Positions 22,101 through 34,869 of a stretch of 64,000 nucleotides of DNA are shown piece after piece. The first letter of the stretch is position 1; each line of letters starts with the position of its first letter. Made by a program: the position numbers and the translations under genes. Source of the DNA: Cyrtodaria siliqua (lineage: Eukaryota; Mollusca; Bivalvia; Adapedonta; Hiatellidae); contig JAWPHD010004465.1 in the NCBI GenBank assembly GCA_037043455.1, positions 62,001 to 126,000 of the forward strand, written 5' to 3'. The notes under the pieces were generated by a model, which worked only from the letters and a program-made list of their open reading frames with translations, had not been told where the DNA came from and made no database searches.

Positions 22101-25009
22101 GTATAAAAAGTCTGAGACTAAGTGCAGGCACAGACCTAATAACAAATTATTAATATGTCTGTGGTGCAGGACTGGTGCACAATGCCACATATTTTGCAAA
22201 GAACAAACATTGATAAATTCATAGATTTTTTGAAGCTGCGCTTACCTACATACTGGCTAATACAAGGCTCTTGATGTAGTTATACTATGAGACTGGGAAA
22301 ATTGACTTGAATCTGGCTATGGTAATACTGCACACTGCCTCTAGCTAACTTAGTCTTAGCAGACCTGACAAACACAAGTCATATATGATATTGTTTCATT
22401 TGTTTTTAATATTAATAACTCTGTCCAACTTTCTCAATGCTAACAATGTCAGCATTCCATAACATTTTACTTAAAACACAACTGGAATTGAAAGTGGTGC
22501 TTTCCAGAAGATGATACTGTCCAAAATGTAAGTCACAGGTGGCATTCATGAACAAATAGTAGATTTTCAAGGCTTACATTTTCATCAATTATTCATCACT
22601 CATGTGTTCTAAAAAATTATCAGAATTAAGTTAATATATATCAACCACCACCGTTTTACATGTTTCAACGTTAAACACTTGTCATACAGAAATTAAAAGT
22701 GTATTTACTTACATAGGCTACAGTGCAGACAATGCCATGACCCATTTCAGGCATTTGCTGGTGTGTTCAACTTTTCAATTTTAATTCTCTACATTGTCTA
22801 CTGTAATAGATCTATTTGTTTATAGTTTGTAAATTACGCACTCATGCAAAACTTGGAATTGTATACGATCGTGATTGTAACACTGTTTTAATTCTACTCC
22901 TGTGCAAATAAATTGAAATAATCCATCGTCAATCGGGCCGTATGTGTAAACGATCTATCTGTGTATGTACACGGATCAGCATTATATGACCTTTGAATGT
23001 GTGTGAGCTATTTTTAGCACATTCCTTAGCTATTTATAAACGTTCAGTTCAATTCACAATATTTAGTTTCTGTGACTGTGACATTATGATGTTACTTTGT
23101 CCAGGGAGAAGTGGGTTTGTGGCGTGCGACTGACTGGCCCTGGGCTGGGTGTTTTTCTGTGTCGCCGCCATTTTGAATAGCCTCTGAAAGAGTGAAATGC
23201 AGGTACCAACTTTCAAAACGGGCACGCAAAATGTTTATTCACGAAAAAATAAGAAATTTTCAAAAAAGGTAGATCAGGTAATGTTCTTCGACTCCTGTCA
23301 ATTTCAACAATATTTAAGAATATACAATTTTTGTACCCGTTTTGAAACATTGGCAATTTCGAAGAAAACAAAAACTAGTTTTATTCGATCTTCGCATTTG
23401 TACCGCGATTTCCGACTATGATATCTCAATAAAACCTGTCAACACGATTGTTTTATAAATCTCCGACATAATAACTGACTTCTGATATGATTTGTTTTCT
23501 TTGCCATATAGTATAAGCTTTAAACTAGTGTTTCTAAAAAGAGTACTATAAAATCCGCGCATCTGCACGTGCTTGCAAAATGGGAACTACGTTGCCTCCA
23601 ACACCAATTATTTATGTTTGAGTTATGCGGTTCAAGCACGTGAAATGACTTCTCTGCTCCCGTACTGATGGTGAATATGAAAGTATGTCTTACAATAATG
23701 AATGACCTGTACAATATCATGCTAAATGGCAATTGATGGGCAAGTGCCTGTGAAAAAAAGGCACACGCTAATATTCTCAATTGCCGGAAGATAAACAAGA
23801 AGGAAAAACACTTACATGTTAAATTCAAATAAACCAAAAGGACCTTTTCAAGGACTATTGACCTTTTGTTGGAAAATAATCATTTTCTTTTAAACAAACC
23901 ATGTGTAAGCAATACAAGTGAACATACCATTGAGTCATTGAACAAACGTGTTGACTGTACTTGCACAGAGTCATAGTACACATCCAGATGTTCAAAATGA
24001 TCCTTATTCACATGAAACAATTCAGAACATAGAACACGTTAGTGTAGTGATCATTCCTATTCCTTCCTACCTGATCATTGCTGCTAACTAAATGTATTCA
24101 CATTTAGGAAATAGGAATAGATTGGATCATCCTGAGAAGTCTCATAAAAAAAAAGTATGCATGCATAATTATACTGATCATGCTTACTGAAGCATGCTGC
24201 ACAAGTAAACGCTTTCAATCAGGGCTTTTTTTCCTTCTGTAAAAGGGACCGAAATCTGATTACTTCACAATTCAAGTAATGTTTTTTCACAACTGTGGCC
24301 GATTTGCTTCACAATTATTATTATTATTTTTTTTTTTTTTGGAAAACAACATTTCCAAATTTTAACTTTTTCAATATTGTTTTCTTCTGGATATGTGTAT
24401 AGAAGAAAGTTTATCTAAAATGTTTCATATTATCCTCCTCTCACAACAACTATGTATGTACGTATTGAGTAATATCTCTTTGTTCTTCTCCACAAAATGA
24501 CCTGGCTAGGGTCGGGAGTCTTCACAATTTTAAGGGGAAAAAAGCTCTGCCAACATTACGATGGAAATTACACTGCAGTGCTTGGTTTGATTTGGATGTA
24601 ATAGAGTTAATGTGTATATCCCCATTTCGATTTCGAATAGTTATGCTTAAATAGTTTGTTGAATTATTTTTTTCTATGTTATGATAGCAAAGTTTGTATG
24701 TGAATAGTAGTGGGTTGCGTTTTTTGTGCGACCCTTAGAACGGAGCAACTGAGTTGGGTTTAGAAAAAGTTATTACAGTATGAGTAATATTACACAATTT
24801 AACCATTTTATTTACTTAAACCGACGCTCGCCATGGGGCAGTGCCTTATTCAAATTATTTATATATACATGTTCATTTATGCGTTATATTTATATTGATT
24901 TTTTTTTAATCCTGCTTGGTTTATTAGGGAATATAATCTGATGGGGATATCGTTGATTACACTGTTTCATTAGGATTAAATAGGGTAAGAGTGTATCCCC
25001 CGCTTTTTT
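22101..25009. other. Non-coding stretch with one promoter-like motif
   Basis: No gene or repeat that I can name. GCCGCCATTTTG at 23164-23175 resembles the YY1-type core promoter motif, and a short GC-richer patch surrounds it, but no convincing exon follows. T-rich runs occur near 24310-24345. Confidence 0.35.
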
Positions 25010-25185
25010 TGCCATTGACCGTTCTAAGGCGGCAGCCTTATTATCAACCATTTTATGTAGTGATGTAATATCTTGCCTTTTATTGATCTTTGTAATTAGT
25101 TTTTGTTTCTGTGCGTGCTTTTGGTTGACTGTGGTCCGTGAATGCTACATTTCCTGTTCGACTTTTACAACAGAAAATATCAACA
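25010..25185 (+). mobile_element. Retroelement R 3' terminal fragment
   Basis: TGACCGTTCTAAGGCGGCAG, then TTTGTTTCTGTGCGTGCTTT, GGTTGACTGTGGTCC and TGAATGCTAC, in the order seen inverted at 10170-10020 and 62960-62810. Confidence 0.55.
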
Positions 25186-25299
25186 TAAAATTATTTGAAA
25201 TGTTTCGCAAAAATATTCGAATTTGCTTCTAAACAAATTGTATCCTGCATTGGTTTGGCGCGGCGCCCTGGAACCTGGTTCCAAGCGGTCGTATTTAAT

Positions 25300-25960
25300 C
25301 ACTGAAAGTACCAAGGCGGTAGCCTTATTGTCAACCCTTTTTGTGTTTGCGATGTCTTATCTTGCGTTTTATTCACCTTCATAGTCGTTCTTTGTTTCTG
25401 TGTGTGCTTGCAGTCAGGCCTGTTATTCATTCGATCTTTGGAGATCGTTGAACCCGATACTTATATTTAGTTATCGGTGGTACATTTTCAATTGCTTTTG
25501 TTTTCTTACTTAATTTTCGACTCGGTGGTTTCACTACATCGGCCGATAAAATGCTCTGGGTATTGTTTAACCACTCGTAGGATATGTTGTCTGCTTTTTA
25601 ATTAGTCTTTTGACCTTACTTGTGATACGCAGGCTTCATAACCACTTCTCCCAACTAAATTCCATTTTGTTTATTTCGCTCTTCGGGGCATAGTATTTTG
25701 TTAGATACTGGGACCATACGTCGATGGACATGGGGAAGAACATATTGATTTGATGAATATTGAGTTCTGCTCAACCCGGGGCTAGAGGGCGTGAGCGGTA
25801 GCTGTATATTTCACTACCGTTCAAGAACAGTCTCAATCAATCCAAGACTGCAATATTTCGTATGTGTCTTGTTCGGCCGTTGTCAAAGGTCCATTCTCAT
25901 ACTCTTTTATGGTTCACTGTAGTCCTTGAATGCTACTTTTCTGTTCGATTTTTATATTTA
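25300..25960 (+). mobile_element. Retroelement R 3' fragment with element Q nested in it
   Basis: 25305-25425 is the first half of the R terminus (ACCAAGGCGGTAGCCTTATT and TTTCTGTGTGTGCTTG). 25429-25905 is element Q, also at 29636-30178 and 31935-32280. 25906-25960 is the second half of the R terminus (GGTTCACTGTAGTCC, TGAATGCTAC). The split shows Q inserted into R. A further 3' piece of Q is at about 26110-26205. Q contains AACCCGGGGCTAGAGGGCGT and GAGACTGCAATATTTCG. No coding capacity. Confidence 0.55.
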
Positions 25961-26205
25961 CGTTTTGTATAATATTTCAGATGTATTACAAATGTATTAT
26001 AAAGTATTGTAAAGTACAGATCATAAACAAAGAATCTTTCAATATATGCAGTACACAATATTGTTTTTAAGACAGATACGTGACAAATGTAGTGATTATT
26101 ACTGATGTTTCCGCAGCTGTAAATGTCTCAATCAAACGGAGACTGCAATATGTTTTGTATTTAACGTGTTTGACGATTTCCAAATTTCTCCTTTCATACT
26201 TGTTT

Positions 26206-26995
26206 ATAGATTCATATGTATATTTATATTAGTTGTGATCTGTCGCATGCACCACCTACCAATGTATAAGGAAACAGCGTACACTGATATTGAAGGAATG
26301 ATCACTCTAGTAATATAAAATTATTTTATTATATTCTTGTCTTATGGATATCATGTTCATTTTTTCGATTAATTGATACGTTAATTATAAGTTTAAGATC
26401 ATGCGCGACAAGGTTTTCCATTGCATGAAAATAATTTACTCAAACGTGTACATGTACGTCTTACAGCTTTGCTCTGCGACGAATATATTTGATTTCATAA
26501 AGAAAGATTTGCAATTTTTCTGTTAAAATATCTATAAACATTTTAGTTAAAAGAATGCACTTTCTTTTAGACATACCTTTTTTTATTGTTTTTTTATTTT
26601 TCAAATCATTAATTATAACATATTCATTATACTATAAAATGCATCATTCATAAAAGTAAATAATATTGACTGCTTCTATTGTTGTTATTATATCAATATA
26701 CACTTTTATATAGTTGTTATTTAACAAGTTGTTTTCTTATAATGTTAAAGAAATTTAACCCGACAAGCAACAGCAAAATAACACTACAAAAAATGCATAT
26801 CAAGACTCTATCCATGCGCTCAGAAAGGATGTACTTACGATATGAAATATTGGCTGTTGTTGGCGACATTAAGCCAAAGAAACAAAAATGTTTATATTTT
26901 TCTCTTGGCCTCATTCGAGTATTACATGTACATGTTAAGTAGTTTCAGGTACTATCTAACATATAACATATTTAAATTGAGTATAAATAAGCGGG
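26206..26995. other. Non-coding A/T-rich stretch
   Basis: Nothing recognised. Open frames here have no protein-like features. Confidence 0.35.
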
Positions 26996-27530
26996 TAAAG
27001 AAATATAAAAAGACCGGACAGGAAAAGTAGCATTCAAGGAGGACAGTCAACCACAAAACACAGAAACAAACACGCAAACAGACAAACAAAAAGGCAAAAG
27101 TAATAATAAATGCAAACGACATCACAAAAACAAAAAGGTTGACAATAGGTCTACCGCCTTGGAACGGTAGGTGGCAAAGTTGGCCACTGGGGGTTTAAAA
27201 CTGTTCTAGGGTGCACCAAACCTCACACTTACCCTACTGTCATCCCATTAAAAACAAGACAGGGTAAATAAAGAAATCTCCGCCATGATCTAATCTCCAA
27301 CCAACAAGGCAGCATCAATAGGCAATATAAGTAAAACACAATCATGCTCGTGTAAATATAATACAAAAAAACAATAGCCTAGAAAGCCTCAATGACGGTA
27401 GTCAATGACTGGCCGAAGCCAGAGCAACAAGAGAATAAACCATTAAGGGCACGACAAGAAAGATCATAGACAAACATCAAACGCCACCGTCCCAATGGGC
27501 TTTAGGTAGGCGTCATCATAGGTCTAAGTT
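26996..27530 (-). mobile_element. Retroelement R, 3' untranslated part only
   Basis: Nearly identical in order and sequence to 10003-10513 and 62790-63310: ATATAAAAAGACCGGACAGG at the end, CCGCCTTGGAACGGTAGGTG, GGGTGCACCAAACCTCACAC and GGGCTTTAGGTAGGCGTCAT. A strongly 5'-truncated insertion. Confidence 0.7.
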
Positions 27531-27914
27531 TGAAAGTATTCATCCTAGATAGTACCTCATACATGCATTGACTGTAGAAAAGTAGAAAGAGAGATTTAAG
27601 ATGTCATTTGAGCTGAGGACATGACAATTTAGTTGTCACACTATCTACCACAGTAAATATGTATGAAAGATGTCCCCGCCCAACCCTCAAAAAAGGGTTT
27701 TGTTAAACCGCTGTACAAAATAGTTTTAAAAGCATCAAATTTCTGAAGATAAACATTTACAAAAACATTCAAAGAAGAAAACATTAGTGTTCTACTTCTC
27801 AAAGGAGTAAGTTCGTGTCCCTAGACTATCATTAGTGTTAATTTTAATTTTAATTTTAATATACCTATCCTTTACATACATGTAGTAAATAATTATCTCT
27901 GGTTCCATGTTCTA

Positions 27915-28660
27915 CCAGTAATACAAATACAAATACATGGCATTTATATAGCGCAAAAATTATAAAATATTCTATTGCGCTTCACAATTACATAACACAC
28001 ATTTAGTTAAAAAAAATAAACATTGTACACATGTACATGATTATATACACATATAAAACATATACATTCAAAATATAAACAGGATTCTAGAACTTAAAAT
28101 TTAGACCTATATATATATATATCAATGCTGTTTTATATCATTGCAGATATTTTGTATTTAACAAGAGCACAGTCATTGTTCGTGAAACTGACTATACAAA
28201 TGTGTTTTCAGTTTTGATCTAAACCTGGCTTCAGACTGAATGGCTTTCAGATAACTAGGTAGATCGTTCCACCATTTGGGACCAACGACGGCTAGAGATC
28301 TGTCTGCTAGTTTTGTTCGCCGTCTAGGGATGTTGAAGTTAGTGTCACTTTGTGATCGCAGTCTGTACCGTCCTCGAGTAGGTACAAACATTTCCCTCAG
28401 ATATACTGGGGCTGTACCATTGATGACACGGAAGACTATTACTAGGACTTTGAACATGACTCTAGCTTCAACTGGAAGCCAGTGTAATTGTTTCAGAAGT
28501 TCAGCACTTGGTTGTTCATAGGAAGCATTCAAACTACTCTAGCGGCATGGTTTTGGACTCGCTGTAGTTTGTTGATTTGGTAGGCTGGAATTTCAGTAAA
28601 TAGACCGTTGCAGAAGTCAATGTGGGAATGAACCAATCCATGCACTATTGATTCAGTTGA
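27915..28660 (-). pseudogene. CR1/L2-type LINE reverse transcriptase C-terminal fragment
   Basis: The minus-strand frame 28532-28173 reads LKQLHWLPVEARVMFKVLV, then YLREMFVPTRGRYRLRS and WWNDLPSYLKAI, ending in a basic LKTHLY tail. This is the standard C-terminal end of CR1/L2-like RT proteins. Upstream, to about 28660, SLVHSHIDFCNGLF and LQRVQNHAARVV continue in other frames. The 3' end has GCGCTATATAAATGCCATG followed by repeated TATTTG, typical of these LINEs. 5'-truncated and dead. Confidence 0.7.
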
Positions 28661-28689
28661 CTTTTATGTGAGATGTTTACGTATGGCTC

Positions 28690-29330
28690 TAAGATTTCGT
28701 AACTGCACATGAGCGATATGACACTTTTTGAAATAACGACTACAAATGGCTTCAAACATTTCTTTTTTGTAAAAACATTTAACATAGGTCTTTGTTTTTG
28801 CTTTTTTGTTGGTATATAAATAGTTTGGCTTGCAGGAGTATTTTGTTTAAAACAACATCTAATTTGATATTTTCAAACAGGATATCTGTTTCTGGTCAGT
28901 TTACTAAGTCTATATTACAGGTATTTCTGATGAATATTATCAGATATGTCCAAAATGTATTTGCAGCTTCACATTTCAAGAATAAGTGATGAATGGTTTC
29001 GGGTAAAATATTTCAGAAACTGCACATACTGTTATCTAGAATATTCATTTTTGTCAGTTGGTAGTTTGTTCCCAAAATCCTGTGATTAATTATATACTGT
29101 AGCCAAAGTAATTTAGGGTCTTTTGTTATTTTAAAAGGTAGTGCATACAGTTTTTGAAATTTAAAATTTGGTTCCGTTTTAGCCTCTTTTCTCCATTTCC
29201 TTAGTAAATATGATTTACATTCAAAATATCATAAATGAATCTACAACCTTTTTCATGTTTTAAGATTAGTGCAAGGGTCAGTGGACATACTTAGTGCATT
29301 TAAAAACGCAACAATTTTGGTCTTCGATTA
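28690..29330 (-). pseudogene. L1/Tx1-type LINE RT C-terminal fragment
   Basis: The minus strand around 29110-28940 reads DPKLLWLQYIINHRILGTN, YQLTKMNILDNSMCSF, stop, then ILPETIHHLFLKCEAANTFW. The Cys/His spacing with PETIHHLFLKC is the C-terminal zinc-knuckle-like region of L1/Tx1 LINE ORF2. Internal stop and frame changes are present. Confidence 0.6.
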
Positions 29331-29389
29331 TTTTAGTCCGTTGTGTTTTGTTTGTTTAAATCAAGCTTGAATGTTATGATAGTACACAC

Positions 29390-29585
29390 AAATGAGATAT
29401 AGAGTCCTATAGAAACCAAAGCATCCACACGCAATGGCATCGTAGGTCCGAAATTTACAGCAAACAAGTAGCAGTATTTAATTAATTATAGCATGAAAAA
29501 GACAAAATACAACAGAAAGGGTGGTGAAGACTATGTTACCGACTTGGAACGGTCAGTAGGCAATAGGACCTACAGATTAGCTTAA
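29390..29585 (-). mobile_element. Retroelement R variant, extreme 3' part
   Basis: The minus strand matches 9575-9735 of copy R2: the ATTGCCTACTGACCGTTCC and AAGTCGGT block, then GGACCTACGATG and TTTCTATAGGACTCTATATC. Confidence 0.55.
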
Positions 29586-29635
29586 ATTGATTTTATATGT
29601 ACAAAATCCACGATATTATCATGTCGTTAGCAATC

Positions 29636-30178
29636 AGTACTGTTATTCATTCGATCTTTTGAGATCGCTTAGCCCGATACTTATATTTAATTATCGGTGG
29701 TACTTTTTCATTTCTTTTTGTTTTCTTACTTAATTTTCGATTTAGTGGTTCCACTACTCCGGCCGATTAAAGGCTCTGGGTATTGTTTAGCCACTTATAG
29801 GATATGTTGTCTGCTTTTTAATTTAGTCTTTTGACTGTTACTTGTGATATGCAGGCTTCATAACCGCTGCTTCCAACTAAATTCCATTATGTTTATTTCG
29901 CTCTTCGGGGCATTTAATTTTATTAGATACTGGGACCATACGCCGTACGACATGGGGAAGCGATAAACTCCATGTCCACCGCCATATGCATGCCATCTTC
30001 GGGATGGTAACATTTTTGTACTATTGATTTTATTAATATTGAGTTCTGCTCAACCCGGGACTAGAGGGCGTGAGCGGTAGCTAGCATATTTCACTACCGC
30101 TCATGAACAGTCTCAATCAAACCGAGACTGCAATATTTTGTATGTGTCGTTTCCAAAGGTCCATTATTATACTCTGTT
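29636..30178 (+). mobile_element. Element Q, longest copy
   Basis: About 540 bp, starting CTGTTATTCATTCGATCTTT and ending near CCAAAGGTCC. Matches 25429-25905 and 31935-32280. It contains CATATGCATGCCATC. Non-coding, with no obvious inverted ends. Confidence 0.55.
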
Positions 30179-30179
30179 T

Positions 30180-30465
30180 TTTAGCGCCCAAATAGACAAG
30201 ACATTGTAAACAAAACTACATCCCATCAAAAGGAATTCTCTAACAATAAAGTCTACATCCAGAAAAATTAACAAAAGAAACACTAAGATGTAGTTGTAAA
30301 GCTATATAAAATACAAACAAAAGAAACATCTCAGGATGTATCCAGAATTGTACTGATCAACCACAGCAAATGCAGACAAAGAGAAAACCAATCTAAGGTA
30401 CGACCAGAAAACCCGAGGGACGAAAGTTCATGCACCTACCTTCGTTTGTCCCAAAGGAGATCACT
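30180..30465 (-). mobile_element. Retroelement R variant 3' fragment
   Basis: Minus-strand sequence matches 9265-9540: AACTTTCGTCCCTCGGGTTT, CAGTACAATTCTGGATACAT and GATGGGATGTAGTTTTG. Confidence 0.6.
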
Positions 30466-31315
30466 AGTTGCATAAGACTTGTTCTACTTCTTTATGTTAC
30501 AGCACATTTAACTTTAACACATTTAACATATGTAGACATTCAAAAAAATACCAAGTGTTTGCGGTTGCAAATGTACTGAATGTATACTATATAAATGGAA
30601 ATAAGGCAAATATTGACCCTGTCACTAACATCACAAACACGGAATTAATCGCATATATTTAAAGAAAAGACAATTTGCGTGGAAACATATACAAAATATA
30701 CTTAGCATTAGCTCTCCATTGATATTTTAGATGTTTTATTTAAGTCCGATAGAATACAAGACTCAAAACACAACAAAGTTGTCAACGATATACAACTCAA
30801 CTTGACATTACACGAATATGGGAGATATGCACATGAGTATTAATAGGTATGCGGTATTCAAATACTTGTACTCCAATATATAGTAATTGTGCAAATTGTG
30901 CGCGTGTCTTACTACCCCGTTTGAACTAGATTACAGTTAAAAACGTATTTGCATGCAGTCAGTCAGAGGGTCAAATGTGATTTTGTTGTCCAACCTAAGA
31001 CACCGAGTGTTGAGAGTTTAATTATTGTGTGTGCCTCAGGCGTGTTTTATCGCGTTGCCATTTACAGCGTACAATAGAACTCTTTAAGTATAATGCCAAG
31101 CACGTCCACGTATCAAAGTGGTTATTACAAATGCATGCCTTAACACTATGACGCATGGTGAATGCTCTACAAACTTCTGATTGTGCACGTTTTTAATATT
31201 AAAGTGCTGTATAGATTGGAGCAGCAACACAAACGTAATTGTTTACCTCTTGTAACACTACTTCAATTTTCCCCCTGTGTTCTCCGGGCAATGTACATAG
31301 TCACAGTTAAGAAAT
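30466..31315. other. Non-coding stretch
   Basis: No feature recognised apart from A/T-rich sequence; the open frame at 30468-30662 looks like chance. Confidence 0.35.
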
Positions 31316-31594
31316 AAAGGTACACACGGCAATCTTGAAGTGTTTATCAAGCATTGCAATTAACGCCTCGATCTATTCATCAAGTATCAGTTTCACGTTA
31401 ACCTTTTTTTCCCCTCCTTTTCTTCCATAAGTTGAAATATCTTGTTGGTTAATTATAGTCAACAGCTAATAGCATGCAACAACAATTTGCTTTAAACTAT
31501 TCATATAACTAATATTAATAACTAAAAAAAGTGAAATATTTACTAAAACTAACGGGACGAGTTTTAAAAAAATCGACATTGCCGTTTGTCCTTT
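31316..31594. mobile_element. MITE family M, copy 3
   Basis: Starts AAAGGTACACACGGCAATCT and ends with the complement of AAAGGACAAACGGCAATGTC. The interior shares TTATCAAGCATT and CCTCGAT with copy 2. Confidence 0.65.
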
Positions 31595-31934
31595 TAACAT
31601 TATCACCATATTAGAAAAATAATAACCCAGTTTACCTTTTCAGATACGTTTATGAACTTAAATTAGTTGTGTGTCTTTAAAATATATGTTTAATACATGT
31701 TTAATATCTAAATGCTAGAATGATTTTCTGATTTGTTATCGACCTTAAATTATGTACACTTCTTTGAAATATTTAATGAATGTGTATTAGCAAAATACTA
31801 CGGTGTTAATTCATTCCTAAAGTTCCACACAGTTCTTAAAAAAACAATAAACATATTAGCTTATAGACAGTATATCTTACTTTACATACTCCGAATTAAA
31901 ACAGAGCTTTAACATGTTAACATAATATTTATCA

Positions 31935-32280
31935 AGGTATTGTTTAACCACCCATAGGATATGTTGTCTGCTTTTTAATTTAGTCTTTTGACTGTTACTT
32001 GTGATGCGCAGGATTCATAACCGCTGCTCCCAACTAAATATTTCGCTCTTCGGTGTATAGAATTTCATTATATACTGGGACCATATACCGCTGGACATGG
32101 AATAATGGCAGTAAATGTGGCATATCAACCGCCATATGCATGCCATCTTCGGGATGGTTAAAATTCTGTACTGTTGATTTTGTGAATATTGAGTTCTTCT
32201 CAACCCGGGGCTAGGCCAATAAACCGAGACTGCAATATTTCGTTGTTATCGTGTTCGGCCGTTTCCAGATATCATTCTCT
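31935..32280 (+). mobile_element. Element Q, partial and internally deleted
   Basis: Shares GTATTGTTTAACCACCCATAGG, TTCGCTCTTCGG-type and GCCATATGCATGCCATCTTC blocks with Q. Sequence is missing between AACCCGGGGCTAG and AAACCGAGACTGC. Confidence 0.55.
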
Positions 32281-33499
32281 TTTATTACTTGCCAGTAATC
32301 AATGGAAATCAACAAAAGTGGAATCTCCTTACAATGAGAACATCATAGTTTTTACAAACTCGCCACGAATAGATATTCAGATGTTACAGGCAGTCAAAAA
32401 TAGTGGCCCTTCCGTAAACATGTACTTCATAATGGCAGGATTCCGCCGAATTTTGGTATCTGCCACTTATACACCCTATAAAAACACATACTTTATGTAT
32501 TCTGAAATATCATTTTCTATATAACTGCTGTCAGAGTTAAACTAATCTCCAATCCAATCAATTTTGGCAATCATTAATAGGACGAACGCGGTAATAAATC
32601 AAGCAACATAAATGTGTCATACAGATTAACCAATCCCAATAAATTAAAGCTATTTCATGTAAGAAAGAGGGTCTGGCGAGTTTCGCAACTGTCAATGTTA
32701 TCTAGGACATCAAACTATTCTAACTAGTCATTAATTTCTGATATTCTACGTCAATAAAAATGATAACAAATACAGTCGAGGATCATCAAATCATGCAATT
32801 GATGCCCAGATTCGATATGCCTATAGCTATATTTGTATCAGTATGATGGACGTGGATATTGTAACCATTCAGGACTCCCACAATTGTTATCTGCCCTTGA
32901 ATACTGGTGTCATACACATGTAGGGGGTAGATATAAACAATAGGTCGCTCTTTTCATTTTTACTATCGTTTATATGAAGTTGATAGCGTTACTTGTTAAA
33001 CAAGTAACTAAATAACCGGTTACCTATTTATAACAGAAAAAGCAGTATCATATAGTGATATATGCAGCAATTTAAATGATTATGTATTGTTCTTAAGAGA
33101 AAGATCAATTAGTGAACACGTTGACAAAGGATGTACTTGTTCAGAAATGCTTCAATAATAGCTTTTCGTTCTCCGGTAAGTTGAAAATACATTCATAAAC
33201 TATCTGGGATAATTATAAGCTTTAAAATCGCAATTCCATTTAATGATCAACTGCTTCAAGTCCCTGCCAAAATATGTTACAACTGCTGCATTTCGTTGCT
33301 TTTTTTCTAACCTTCGTCTCGTTTAAACATTCACATTCTTTAAAAAATGTATTTTGCGCACTGAAATTTTGACTGTGTATGCTAGGATGATTTGTTTATA
33401 TGACTGTATGCCCAAATGACCTGAATGTTCAAACGTGTTCGTTCAAGTCAAAAGCAGTTTTTTTCACTCTATTTCAAATAATATACTTTCATATTTCAC
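32281..33499. other. Non-coding stretch
   Basis: No gene recognised; nothing repetitive that I can name. Confidence 0.35.
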
Positions 33500-34812
33500 C
33501 AAGCAAGAGGCCCAAGAGGGCCTGTGGACGCTCCACTTGCTAATATGGCTCTTATAACATCAATGACGCGAGTGACTATCGTGTTAATGAGGCAAACTAT
33601 AGCATTTGTAACTAAATAAAGAGCCGTAACTTCGCCGTTACTGCTCCCCACTGTCTGGTTTTCGAATTTGGCCAATAAGCCCCGTGTGTTTCCCGGGGGC
33701 TCCGTTTGGTCACGGGGCAAAGAATAGGGCCACTGCAGATCCCTTTGGAGGGGTAGGCAGAGGGGTAGAATCCCCCAAATTTCATTTTTTTTCATGTTCA
33801 TCAGGTGCCATCTCGCTTACATCAAAAGAGCAGGGGTAGAAAAACAATAAACGTGGCTCAAGCGTAAATGGAGTTTCTATGATAGAATTTGCAGCAACTC
33901 TGCAGTTCAGGGTGAAAAGGTTCTAGGCCCATTTTCCATATTTTATCTCGATGTATATGGAGGATGAGCCTGTTAGGCGCCATATAACCTTTCATGTGTT
34001 GGTGCGCCTTAAAACCCAATTCAAACGTAGAGTTAATAAAAATCAAAAAAAAAAAAAAGGAAAAAAAGGAAAAAATAAAATTCAAAAATTTAAAAAAATA
34101 AAAAAATAAAAAAAAAATAAAAGGAAAAAAGGAAAATCTGGTAAACTTTGGTAAAAATCAGATGAAAAGTGAAGGCCCTATCGCCTTAACAAGGCAAAAT
34201 AAAGTATTTTTAATGAAATCAAGGGCCGTAAGTCCGCTGTTACTGGTCCGATCTGGCTGGTTTTTGAACTTGTTAAAGCTTTTATTAACATTAACAATCC
34301 GATCATGTTTAGTAAACATCGGATGAACAATAAAGGCCCTATAGTCTTAACGAGGCAAAATATAGCATTTGTAACTAAATCAAGGGCCATAAGTCCGCTG
34401 TTACTGGTCTGATCTGGTTGATTTTCGAACTTATACGAGCTTTTATTGACATTAACTATCTGGTACAGTTTGGTAAAGATCGGATAAAAAATGAAGGCCC
34501 TATCGTCTTAACGATGCAAAATATAGCATTTTTAACTAATCAAGGGCCATAACTCCGCTGTTACTATTCCGATCTGGCTGGTTGTCCGAGCTATCATTGA
34601 CATTAACAATTTTGGTAAAGAGCGGATGAAAAATGAAGGCCCTATCGTCTTAACGAGGCAAAATATAGCATTTTTAACAAAATCAAAGGCCATTACTAGT
34701 CCGATTTGACTGGTTTCCGAACTTGTCCGAGCTTTAACTGACATTACCAATCTGGTGAAAATTTGGTAAAGATCAGATGAAAAATGAAGGCTCTATCGTC
34801 TTAACGGCTAGT
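33500..34812 (-). repeat. Satellite-like array S2, unit about 160 bp, inverted relative to S1
   Basis: AAGGGCC followed by an ATAAGTCCGCTGTTACTGG-type block begins at 34221, 34382, 34542 and (shortened) 34685, so the period is 160-161 bp. A further unit is at 33600-33665. Between them lies repeat T (33665-34035) and an A-rich run (34030-34130). It is the same family as 14395-15360 in opposite orientation. Confidence 0.7.
33665..34035 (-). mobile_element. Dispersed repeat T, copy 2
   Basis: Inverted copy of 16866-17275, inserted inside satellite array S2. Shared words include GAATAGGGCCACTGCAGATC and GGAGGGGTAGGCAGAGGGGT. Confidence 0.65.
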
Positions 34813-34856
34813 AGAGCTAAACATGGCATGCATATTCTAAAATTAGTGTAGTTCTT

Positions 34857-34869
34857 TTAGACAATACTC
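34857..34869 (+). repeat. Target-site duplication of the LINE, left copy
   Basis: TTAGACAATACTC here is identical to 38416-38428, directly after the LINE tail. Confidence 0.8.

Noticed and set aside
26679..27030. Overlapping open frames on both strands
   Set aside because: Low-complexity A/T composition, no protein-like pattern, and part of the second one enters the R-family 3' end.
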